Below, one piece after another: positions 1 to 8,100 of a DNA stretch of 64,000 nucleotides (within the stretch, counting starts at the first letter, position 1; the number at the start of each line of letters is the position of its first letter). The stretch spans positions 139,386 through 203,385 of the forward strand of contig CAJTXA010000003.1 in NCBI GenBank assembly GCA_910579865.1, given 5' to 3'. The notes beneath the pieces are model-generated. The model had not been told where the DNA came from, did not search any database, and worked only from the letters and a program-made list of their open reading frames with translations. A program made the position numbers and the translations under genes. This DNA is from an uncultured Lachnospiraceae bacterium. GTDB lineage: Bacteria; Bacillota; Clostridia; Lachnospirales; Lachnospiraceae.

Positions 1-280
1 ATTCCATTCTCCCTGCTTTGCATCCAATAATAAAAAACACGATATCATAAGTATCAAATTGTTCTAAATCTGTTTTTTCTAAAATAATTTTATAATATTC
101 CACTCCATGATAAGTAAAGATATTGTCCTTTTCTTGAAAGGGAAGCAAAGCAAAAATATCTTTTTCTTTCGAATCGTCCAACACTGCTACCTTTTTTCCA
201 GATTTTACAAGAAGCTCAGAAAGATAAATCAGAAAATCTGCTTCTTCCACTCCAACTACACCGATATATTTTGTATTCGT
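1..280 (-). CDS. Unidentified protein, N-terminal part, cut by window edge; possible ACG start
   Basis: The minus strand is open for 93 codons from 280 to the window edge. The encoded peptide begins NTKYIGVVGVEEADF and continues LLVKSGKKVAVLDD. That alternating beta-strand/helix pattern recalls the start of ParA/CpaE-like ATPases, but no GKT-type P-loop is visible, so I do not assign a function. An in-frame stop lies just upstream and no ATG, GTG or TTG follows the ribosome site at good distance. AAGGAG (288-293) is followed after 7 bases by ACG (278-280), exactly where a start codon should be. Either ACG is used, or it is an ATG with a mutation or sequencing error; a GTG further in is the alternative. 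A promoter lies upstream at 384-412. Confidence 0.55.
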
Positions 281-377
281 ATCTGTTCTCCTTTTCTATT
301 ATAAAATTTTAATTGTTGAATATTTGCTGACCTACAGTTGTAGTAGCTTGAATAAAATAGATAACGATTTATAAGAT

Positions 378-412
378 AGGTATAGTATACCTTGTACTGA
401 ATTATTTGTAAA
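378..412 (-). promoter_or_regulatory. Promoter with a perfect palindrome over the -10 box
   Basis: On the minus strand TTTACA (407-412) and TATACT (384-389) are spaced by 17 bases, a good sigma-A promoter for the gene starting near 280. A perfect 7+1+7 palindrome, AGGTATAGTATACCT, spans 378-392 and covers the -10 box. This is a typical place for a repressor operator. The repressor is not known. Confidence 0.55.
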
Positions 413-438
413 GCATTTTTTTCACTTTATAAAATTTC

Positions 439-463
439 AATTAGGGGCAAAATGCCCCTAATT
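439..463 (-). terminator. Hairpin after rsmE
   Basis: AATTAGGGGC and GCCCCTAATT form a perfect 10-bp stem with a 5-base loop immediately after the rsmE stop codon. The following minus-strand sequence is AT-rich but has only a weak T-run, so termination may be partial. Confidence 0.6.
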
Positions 464-466
464 AAT

Positions 467-1210
467 CTATTCTTCTAAAAAAAGCATAATCATTCCTAAT
501 GCTATCATTCCAGCAGTTTCTGTTCGTAAAATTCTTTTTCCTAAACTTACAGCTTCAATTCCATTTTGTAAAGCAATTTCTACCTCTTCTTTTTCAAACC
601 CTCCTTCTGGCCCAATCAGCACTCCGACTCGATCTTTTGGCTGAATTTTCTCTACTAATTTTCTGGTTCTTCCAACTCCTTTTTCATTTGTACATTCATA
701 GGGAATCATCTTACATTCAAATTCTTTTACAAAATGACAAACTTCTTCCAACCCCATAATTGGTAAAACCTCTGGAATTACCGTTCTGCCTGATTGTTTT
801 GCTGCACTTTCTGCAATTTTATTCCAACGATTTCTTTTGCTTTGTTCTTTTTCTTTATCTAGTTTTACCACTACTCGGTTTGTTCTCATAGGAACAATCG
901 CATATACTCCCAGTTCAACTGCTTTTTGAATAATCCACTCCATTTTATCCCCTTTTGGAATCCCCTGAAAAAGATAAATTTTTGCTGGAAGCTCTGCAAA
1001 AGATTCCTCTACTGATAAGATTTCTGTTTCAATTTTATCATTTTCCATTTGGACAATTTGACAAAGCCATACCTGATTTGAACCATCACTAATCTGAATC
1101 TGATCCCCTATTTTCATTCGAAGTACATTTCGTATATGATTGACATCACTGCCAAGAATAACGATCTTTTCTTTTTCCACCTGACTGCGATCTACAAAAA
1201 AACGATGCAT
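467..1210 (-). CDS. rsmE: 16S rRNA (uracil-1498-N3)-methyltransferase RsmE
   Basis: Length of 247 residues is normal for RsmE. The protein has an N-terminal PUA-like domain (about 1-70) and a C-terminal SPOUT methyltransferase domain. The knot motif IGPEGGF lies near residues 199-205 and LGKRILRTETA near 225-235; these form the SAM pocket in this family. RsmE methylates N3 of U1498 in the decoding region of 16S rRNA. The start is 14 bases after the prmA stop, so the two genes are probably co-transcribed. A hairpin terminator follows. Confidence 0.95.
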   Translation of the reverse strand: MHRFFVDRSQVEKEKIVILGSDVNHIRNVLRMKIGDQIQISDGSNQVWLCQIVQMENDKIETEILSVEESFAELPAKIYLFQGIPKGDKMEWIIQKAVELGVYAIVPMRTNRVVVKLDKEKEQSKRNRWNKIAESAAKQSGRTVIPEVLPIMGLEEVCHFVKEFECKMIPYECTNEKGVGRTRKLVEKIQPKDRVGVLIGPEGGFEKEEVEIALQNGIEAVSLGKRILRTETAGMIALGMIMLFLEE

Positions 1211-1224
1211 CCTACTCCCTCCTA

Positions 1225-2181
1225 CTATTTACGTCTTGCAGTAATGGAGACCCACTCTCCCTGTGTGATAGTCTCTACTAATTCAAAATTTACATTCTCA
1301 GTCAAAGCTGTTTCTACAATTTGTCTTTTACTTTCAAGAATTCCAGAAGTAATAAAATATCCGCCTACTTTTATATGTTTTGCAATTTCAGTCTGCAACA
1401 GTAAAATAATATCTGCTAAAATATTCGCTACTGCAATATCGTATTTTTCAAATCCAATTTCTTGTTGTAATGCACTATCTTCTATTATATTTCCAATCCG
1501 TACTTCAAACTGTTTCTCTGAAATTTCATTTGCCAGCATATTTTCCTTTGCAGCTGAAATAGCATTGGGATCTAAATCTGTTCCTACTGCATGTTTTGCC
1601 CCAAGTTTCAGTCCAACAATTGAAAGAATTCCACTTCCAGTTCCAACATCCAAAAGTTCCATTCCCGAATGGATATATTTTTTTAATTGCCGGATACAAA
1701 GCTGTGTTGTTTCATGCATCCCTGTTCCAAACGCTGTTCCAGGATCAATTTGAATCAGCAATTTATCTTGATCCTTTTGGGGTATCTCCTCCCAAGTTGG
1801 CTTAATTAAGATATCCTCTACCACAAAAGGCTTAAAATACTGCTTCCAATTATTAATCCAGTCCTTATCCTCTGTTTCAGATTCTACAATCGTTCCCTCT
1901 CCAACTTCTACAATCGCTCGAAGCTGTTCTAATCCTTCTTTCACTTTTTCTAACAATTCTGAAAAATCTTTTTGTGGTTCCAGATAAAAATGTACTTTCG
2001 CTAATCCATTATCTTTGGGAAGTTCTGGTAGAATATCTACAAACATTGCCATAGTATCCTGTTTTGAAAGTGGAACATAATCTTCAATTTCAATTCCATC
2101 AATTCCTAATTCTAACAATAAATCACTAATAAAGTCTTCCGCAACAGTAGTTGTATTAATCGTAAATCGAGTCCATTTCAT
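1225..2181 (-). CDS. prmA: Ribosomal protein L11 methyltransferase PrmA
   Basis: The 318-residue protein has the PrmA layout: an N-terminal substrate-recognition domain (1-110) and a Rossmann methyltransferase domain. DVGTGSGIL near residue 178 binds SAM and VANIL lies near residue 250. PrmA trimethylates ribosomal protein L11. In Firmicutes prmA and rsmE commonly follow hrcA-grpE-dnaK-dnaJ. Here they are separated from dnaJ by about 13.5 kb containing an ABC operon and two pectinases. Confidence 0.95.
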   Translation of the reverse strand: MKWTRFTINTTTVAEDFISDLLLELGIDGIEIEDYVPLSKQDTMAMFVDILPELPKDNGLAKVHFYLEPQKDFSELLEKVKEGLEQLRAIVEVGEGTIVESETEDKDWINNWKQYFKPFVVEDILIKPTWEEIPQKDQDKLLIQIDPGTAFGTGMHETTQLCIRQLKKYIHSGMELLDVGTGSGILSIVGLKLGAKHAVGTDLDPNAISAAKENMLANEISEKQFEVRIGNIIEDSALQQEIGFEKYDIAVANILADIILLLQTEIAKHIKVGGYFITSGILESKRQIVETALTENVNFELVETITQGEWVSITARRK

Positions 2182-2281
2182 TTTTCTTTCCCTTCCCTTT
2201 TCTAAATTTATTCTATCTAATTTTTTATATTATCACATTCCTCCTTCTAACAGCAAGCTTTTTTCCAATTATTAAGAACTT

Positions 2282-3001
2282 TTACATTGTAACTTGCTGC
2301 TTTCGTAAAAATAGCCAAGCTATTCCAACTAAAATACCAGAAGCTATCATTCCTATTCCTATCCAAAAACTCTCTCCAAATTCTATTGCAATATGAATAA
2401 ACCATTTTATAAAAGCAATAAACTTTCCAGCAATTACAGAATCACTATGAGTTGATAAGATACTTGGCGTATAACATAATAACATCCATATAATCCAAAT
2501 TCCCCAATATATTTTCATTCCATATCGAAGTAATAATGCCTGCATTAACATTTGAATTGCAACCATTCCAAAAATAATAAGAATGTTTCTTTTCCAGTTA
2601 AAAATCATATCTGTTTGAACTAAAAATTTCACTCTTGGAATTACAAAATAATAAATTCCCTCTTCTATTGCCCAAAGCCCTCTTACAAATCCTACCATTA
2701 GAAACATCTCTAAAAGAGAAACCAACTCATAATACCAAACAAACTGTTTTCTAGTCTGCCCCATAGAAATCGCTATATTAAACTCTCGCAAAAAATAAAA
2801 GGATTCTATAAAAAATTTTAAAAATATTCCAATTATAAGAGCAAATAGTGATCCTGATGCAACTATTGTTGTATACGTCGTTTGTTTCTGATAAATTCCC
2901 ACTCCAAGTACAATCAATAGAACAAATAGATAAATCCCTATCATAATAGAACAACCGATTAATACCTCTTTTTCTCTTCTTTTTATCTGTTTTTTTAACA
3001 T
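2282..3001 (-). CDS. ABC-2-type membrane protein, last gene of the GntR-ABC operon
   Basis: The 239-residue protein is almost entirely hydrophobic, with about six predicted membrane spans after the positively charged start MLKKQIKRREKE. It has no recognisable enzymatic motif. It starts 11 bases after the preceding permease gene and is read with gntR, the ATPase and that permease. The likely role is one half of the membrane channel of an exporter of the YtrA/ABC type. The substrate is unknown; drug, peptide or wall-stress efflux is common in relatives. Confidence 0.7.
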   Translation of the reverse strand: MLKKQIKRREKEVLIGCSIMIGIYLFVLLIVLGVGIYQKQTTYTTIVASGSLFALIIGIFLKFFIESFYFLREFNIAISMGQTRKQFVWYYELVSLLEMFLMVGFVRGLWAIEEGIYYFVIPRVKFLVQTDMIFNWKRNILIIFGMVAIQMLMQALLLRYGMKIYWGIWIIWMLLCYTPSILSTHSDSVIAGKFIAFIKWFIHIAIEFGESFWIGIGMIASGILVGIAWLFLRKQQVTM

Positions 3002-3012
3002 CTTTTCACCTT

Positions 3013-3708
3013 CTATCTTCGAACTTCATATTTTTGAATAATCCTTAATAAAACAACATTACTTCCTATGTATAGTGCAATCGCTAACCCTGATAGTCCA
3101 ATTGCTTTCCATATCCAATCTTTTCTTTCCATCAAATTTATATCAAATCTTATGCCAAAGTTTACGTAAAATAAAATAAAATTTCCTCCAATTACTGCAA
3201 GCAAAACTATAACGACTGTCGCCAAGATAAGTCCTTTCATTCCAAAACGAAAACCACACACCATTATTATCTGTCCTAATGCAATTCCAATTATTCCTCC
3301 AAATAAAGCAACAAAAATTATTACTATAAATTGTTCTAGCTTTATAGAAGACAAATAAGCAAATAAAATCAATATTGCTTCCATCTCAATTAATACTAAC
3401 CAATTCATCCACTGCAACCCCCATACAGCTTCTCTCCTTTTTGAGCCAAATGACATCAATAATGGAATATAAGTTGTTCCATAAGACGCAGGAGTAATAA
3501 TAGCGGAAACTATTATTAAAATAATCTGATAAATATACATAATCTGCCACATTTCACTTTTCCATAGGCTATCCTTTCCTCCTATATAAGAAAGAAAAAT
3601 TCCATAACACAGCATCATCCCTACTGTTATTACAATATATTTTTCAGCAAGTTTACTCCAAAAAATAAAATTTCGTTTTATTGCTTGTTTATGCAGCTCT
3701 TTTTCCAT
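3013..3708 (-). CDS. ABC-2-type membrane protein
   Basis: About 231 residues and six hydrophobic segments, with no enzymatic motif. I place the start at the ATG at 3708 (MEKELHKQ), which has the ribosome site GGAGG nearby and lies 2 bases after the ATPase stop codon. A longer reading from 3729 would overlap the ATPase gene. Tight spacing shows translational coupling with the ATPase. Together with the next gene it probably forms the membrane part of a heterodimeric transporter. It has no clear sequence similarity to its partner beyond hydrophobicity. Confidence 0.7.
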   Translation of the reverse strand: MEKELHKQAIKRNFIFWSKLAEKYIVITVGMMLCYGIFLSYIGGKDSLWKSEMWQIMYIYQIILIIVSAIITPASYGTTYIPLLMSFGSKRREAVWGLQWMNWLVLIEMEAILILFAYLSSIKLEQFIVIIFVALFGGIIGIALGQIIMVCGFRFGMKGLILATVVIVLLAVIGGNFILFYVNFGIRFDINLMERKDWIWKAIGLSGLAIALYIGSNVVLLRIIQKYEVRR

Positions 3709-3710
3709 TT

Positions 3711-4586
3711 TTATTCCTCCATTCCACATAAAGAAATAAATATACTTTGCAGATTCAAAGGCTGAATCGTTACATCATATTCTTTAGGTAACTCTTCTTT
3801 CCCTTTCAAAAAAATAGTTACACTTTTCCTTCTTCCAATCTGTTCTTCATGATATTTCTTATAGCCGTTTGTCATCTGATCCACCACTTCAGAAAGTCCA
3901 CTAATCCGAAAAGCCCTAGAAAGTAGTTCTTGTGTATTTTCTTTTAAAAGCAATTCTCCTTTCTTAATCACAATCACTTCTTCAAATAAGTCGGAAGCCT
4001 CTTCAATAATATGTGTAGAAATAACAAACGTTCGACCTGTTTCCATATATTCCTCTAAAAGCCTTTTATAAAAATACTCTCGTATCACAATATCTAGTCC
4101 TGCTACTGGTTCATCTAAAAAAGTAAAATCTGCTTTGCTGGCAAGTGCCACAATAATAGTGACCATAGACAGCATCCCTTTTGAAAGTTTTGAAATTTTT
4201 TGTTTGATATTTAGCTCAAATTTTTCAACTAAATCCTGTGCCATTTTTTTATCCCAATTTGGATAATAATACGATGCAATGTTTAAATATTCCTTTATCT
4301 TCATGTTATTCCCATTATTACCAATTAAATTTGGTGATAATTCTCTAGAAAAACAAATATGGTTTAATGCATGTTGATTTTCCCAAATCGCTTCTCCATT
4401 CCATGTTACTGTTCCAGAAGAAAGTGGATTTTGAGAAGATAAAATCGATAATAAAGTTGTCTTTCCTGCTCCATTTCTCCCAATTAGACCATAGATTTTT
4501 CCTTTTTCTAAAGTTAAATCAATCTCTTTTAACACTTGCTTTGTACCATACTGCTTACATACTTTACTACATACAATTGTTTCCAT
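3711..4586 (-). CDS. ABC transporter ATP-binding protein
   Basis: A 291-residue ATPase with Walker A GRNGAGKTT (near residues 35-43), the signature region LSKGM (near 134), and Walker B FLDEPVAGLD (near 157). The signature departs from LSGGQ but fits the YtrB/CcmA-like exporter group. I use the ATG at 4586 (METIVCSK), one base after the gntR stop codon and preceded by AAAGGAG; a start at 4625 would overlap gntR by 38 bases. A C-terminal extension of about 80 residues follows the ATPase core, as in many efflux ATPases. Confidence 0.88.
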   Translation of the reverse strand: METIVCSKVCKQYGTKQVLKEIDLTLEKGKIYGLIGRNGAGKTTLLSILSSQNPLSSGTVTWNGEAIWENQHALNHICFSRELSPNLIGNNGNNMKIKEYLNIASYYYPNWDKKMAQDLVEKFELNIKQKISKLSKGMLSMVTIIVALASKADFTFLDEPVAGLDIVIREYFYKRLLEEYMETGRTFVISTHIIEEASDLFEEVIVIKKGELLLKENTQELLSRAFRISGLSEVVDQMTNGYKKYHEEQIGRRKSVTIFLKGKEELPKEYDVTIQPLNLQSIFISLCGMEE

Positions 4587-4587
4587 T

Positions 4588-4980
4588 CTATCCCTCTCTC
4601 CTTTTTGAACTTTGTTTTTCTTCACCCAAACGAATCATTTGAATCACCTGTTCTTTATCTAATCCAATACTTGCCGCTTCATGCAGTAATTTTTTAATAA
4701 AATCATTGTAAAAGGCTTCCTTTCGCCGTTTTAAAATTTGTTCTTTCGCTCCTGCTGCTACAAACATACCAATTCCTCTTTTCTTATATAAAATACCAGA
4801 ATCTACTAAAACATTAATTCCTTTCGCCGCAGTAGCGGGATTAATTGCATAAATCTTTGCTAATTCATTTGTACTAGGAACTCGTTCCTCTTCTAGAAGA
4901 ATATCTCTAAGAATATCCGTTTCTATCATTTCACTAATCTGTAAATAGATTGATTTTTCCTGTGTCAATATTCCATTCAT
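4588..4980 (-). CDS. GntR-family regulator, YtrA subfamily
   Basis: At 130 residues this is the short YtrA type: a winged-helix domain (about 10-78, with VPSTNELAKIYAINPATA as recognition region) and a short C-terminal helix pair (about 85-130) instead of a large effector domain. Such proteins repress their own operon with the downstream ABC transporter and respond to wall-active antibiotics or related stress. It is the first gene of the four-gene operon. A likely operator lies at 5038-5061. Confidence 0.88.
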   Translation of the reverse strand: MNGILTQEKSIYLQISEMIETDILRDILLEEERVPSTNELAKIYAINPATAAKGINVLVDSGILYKKRGIGMFVAAGAKEQILKRRKEAFYNDFIKKLLHEAASIGLDKEQVIQMIRLGEEKQSSKRREG

Positions 4981-5037
4981 CCATATTTTCTCCTTTCTCC
5001 AATCCTAATTTTATCTTCCTTTGTCCATTAGTTAATT

Positions 5038-5061
5038 GGTTCATTACTTATATAATTAACC
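5038..5061. promoter_or_regulatory. Inverted repeat, likely GntR operator
   Basis: GGTTCATTA and TAATTAACC form 9-bp arms (8 of 9 matching) around a 6-base spacer, 58 bases upstream of gntR. Position and symmetry suit autoregulation by the YtrA-type repressor; this is inference. Confidence 0.5.
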
Positions 5062-5101
5062 TTAGCATCAAACTATTCATTTGTCAAGAATTTTTTATTT
5101 A

Positions 5102-5139
5102 AAGCAGCAAAAAGAACTGTAACACACTGCTACAGTCCT
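5102..5139 (-). terminator. Rho-independent terminator after the pectin methylesterase gene
   Basis: AGAACTGTA (5113-5121) and TACAGTCCT (5131-5139) form a stem with one mismatch. On the minus strand it is followed by TTTTTGCTGC. It lies 28 bases beyond the methylesterase stop codon. Confidence 0.7.
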
Positions 5140-5166
5140 TTTTTCTTTCCACTTTAATTGTATAAA

Positions 5167-8100
5167 CTAATGAATCCAGGCTCCAGAAGCATCTACATTA
5201 TAACCATCTGGTGTTACTGTATTTACTGCCATTTCTCCAGAAGCATACATATAATACCATTTTCCATCTGCTGTTCTTTGCCAACCTGTCTTCATTGCTC
5301 CACTCACTTTATCTAATAAGTACCACTTACCTCCACGCATTTGCCAGCCTGTCTTCATATCTCCATTTACACTATCTAACAAATACCACTTGCCGCCTCG
5401 GTTCTGCCAACCAGTTTTCATATCTCCATTGGTTTCATCTAATAAATACCATTTACCTCCACGCATCTGCCAGCCATTTTTCATATCTCCATTTTGACTA
5501 TCTAATAAGTACCACTTGCCATCTAAAGTTTTCAACCAGCCTGTTTCCATCTTTTTATTTTGCTGATTCAAATAATACCACTTATCTTTCGTTTTCAGCC
5601 AGCCACTTACCGCTTTATGATCCGAACCAAAGTAATACCAAACTCCATCAACACTTTGCCATTTTTCTTTTGAAAGTGTACCATCTTTCTCAAAAAATAC
5701 GATCTCTTGTTTACTAGAAATGACCAACTTTCCTTCTCTACTCTCTATTACATCTTCAATTACAGTTGTAGTTCCCAAAGCAGCTTCTACTTTACTTTGT
5801 TCACTATAAGTTAGAGCCGATTCCTCCTCATAGGAGTCATCATCGTCGTCATCATTATCGTCATCATAAGATGGACGATTTGGTCGACTTGGTTTCTCTG
5901 GCTTAGTTGGTTCCTCTGGGTCGCTTGGATCGGTTGGTTTGGTCGGTTCCTCTGGATCGCTTGGATCGGTTGGCTTAATTGGTTCCTCTGGATCACTTGG
6001 ATCGGTTGGTTTGGTTGGTTCCTCTGGATCACTTGGATCGGTTGGTTTGGTTGGTTCCTCTGGATCGCTTGGATCACTTGGTTTGGTCGATTCCTCTGGA
6101 TCACTTGGATCGGTTGGTTTAGTTGGTTCTTCTGATTCATCTGAAAGAATTAAAATTATTTTTATCGTTACATAAACATCTTCAAACTCTTCCAACATTC
6201 CTGTCAATATCAATTCTGTTTCTTTTGTATAAATTTCTTTTAACTTTGAATCATCCCATACCACAAATGAATCCTTCTCTTCACCAGATGCACAAGTTAC
6301 TGCTGCACTGGTTGGAACTTTTGCAAGAATTTTATCTTTACTAATTCCATCTTTTGTAATCTCTATGGTCAAATCCTCAAATTTCTCTACTGATACCACT
6401 TCTGATTTTTTCTCTTCATAATAATATGGCACCCAACCTGCAAAATAATCTTCTGCCTGAATTTCTGCTGCCTCTTCTGCACTTATTACAGTATCTTTTA
6501 CTCGTTTTGAAGTATCTACTGGTGTACCATCTTGTAGTGTAGTATTATATTCACGGAAAAAAGAATTTTCTGCCTTTCCACCACTCATATCCGACCATCC
6601 AGCAGCACGAATCATATTCTCTGACTCCAAAACAGTATTTAAAAATACCACTTGTGCTCCTTCTCTCCATGGACGTCCAAAACAGCCTTCTCCTACTTGC
6701 AATTCTTTATTTGAAGTTACTGTACAATCTAAGAATAGACATCCCTTAGGAGCTTGATTTTGCACAGCCGTAATATATCCACCTGCTGGCTGATCCTTAT
6801 ATCCATACCATTGTAATTCACAACGGTCAAATACAGCATCTCCATCTCCAAAAATATAATCTGTATTTCCAGAAATAAAGCACTCTTTAAAATAAGTATG
6901 TGTCTTTAACTGAATAAATAAAGTGTCCTGACTTCCTAAAATTGTACAATTCTTAAATTCAGCACGATCAGCATCAACTGCCAACGCACAAGCTCTTTCT
7001 GTTGCCGATTTAGTTGTAACATCTAAACCTTCTTCACGCAATACCCGAATTGCTTCTTTCATATCCGGCTGTGCACCATCTTCTATCTCTTCCTTTGTCA
7101 TATAACGATTAAAAGAAGTTTCAAATACAATATTTTCTGCTCTAAAATCAGTCGCTCTTGATTTTATATAGACGGAAGCACCCCATTTATTAACACTGTT
7201 TTGAGAATATTTATCAAATGCAAGGTTTTCATTGTAATATCCATCTTCTCCTGCACTATAATATTTATAACCCACTCCATAATACCAGGTCAAAACTACT
7301 TCCTGAGTTGGATTATCATTTACAAAGGTAAGATATGGTGTTTCAACTATTACCTGCTCCCGATAAACACCCGGATAAATATGAACTGTAATTCGTTCTG
7401 CTTCACTAGATGGATTCATTGCAGCACATGCTTTTACAGCTTCTCTTACTGTGGAATAACAATAAGCACCTTCCTCTAACATACTGCTTGGATAACCCAC
7501 ATAAATATCAGGTACCAAAGCAAGTTCTTCTTTTGCAGTAGAAACATAATACAAATCTTTTTCTGTTGGAGCATGATTGACTACAATATGAGCTATCATA
7601 GTATAACCATTTACAGGAGCGATAATTTCATAATCACCATCTCTTAAATTCCCACTATAGCCATCTGCTGTTACTGTTCCAGTATAACTATAATCATCTT
7701 CTAAATTTACAAATGTAACCTGTGTCACTTTCGCATCTGCTTCTAATCCTATAAATTTTCCAGATACAGGATACTCTGATTTTGTCTTTACAGCAATATT
7801 TTTTGTAGTATCACTGGTTAATGTTACTACTATATCTTCTGTTAATTCATAATCATTTGCTCCTGTCATGGTAAGCTGATACTCTACTCCATTCTCTAAT
7901 TCCGCTACATATGTCCAATCTTTTGCAATTTCAAGAAGGACATCTTCTTTTAATAAATTTGGATTCGTACAAGACAAAATCATTTTTAAATTTGACGAAT
8001 CAAAATCATTTGCAAAACCAGAAATCTTACCAGACAATACAGATAAACTTTTTGCTTCCACTACTAGCGAAATATTTTCTAATATGGTTGTTGTCGTTGT

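Noticed and set aside
499..1753. Plus-strand frames opposite rsmE and prmA
   Set aside because: They lie fully antisense to well-supported genes and have no family pattern.
5900..6135. Regular 36-bp repeats that resemble a CRISPR array at first sight
   Set aside because: The units are contiguous without unique spacers and encode an in-frame Pro/Asp/Glu linker of the methylesterase.
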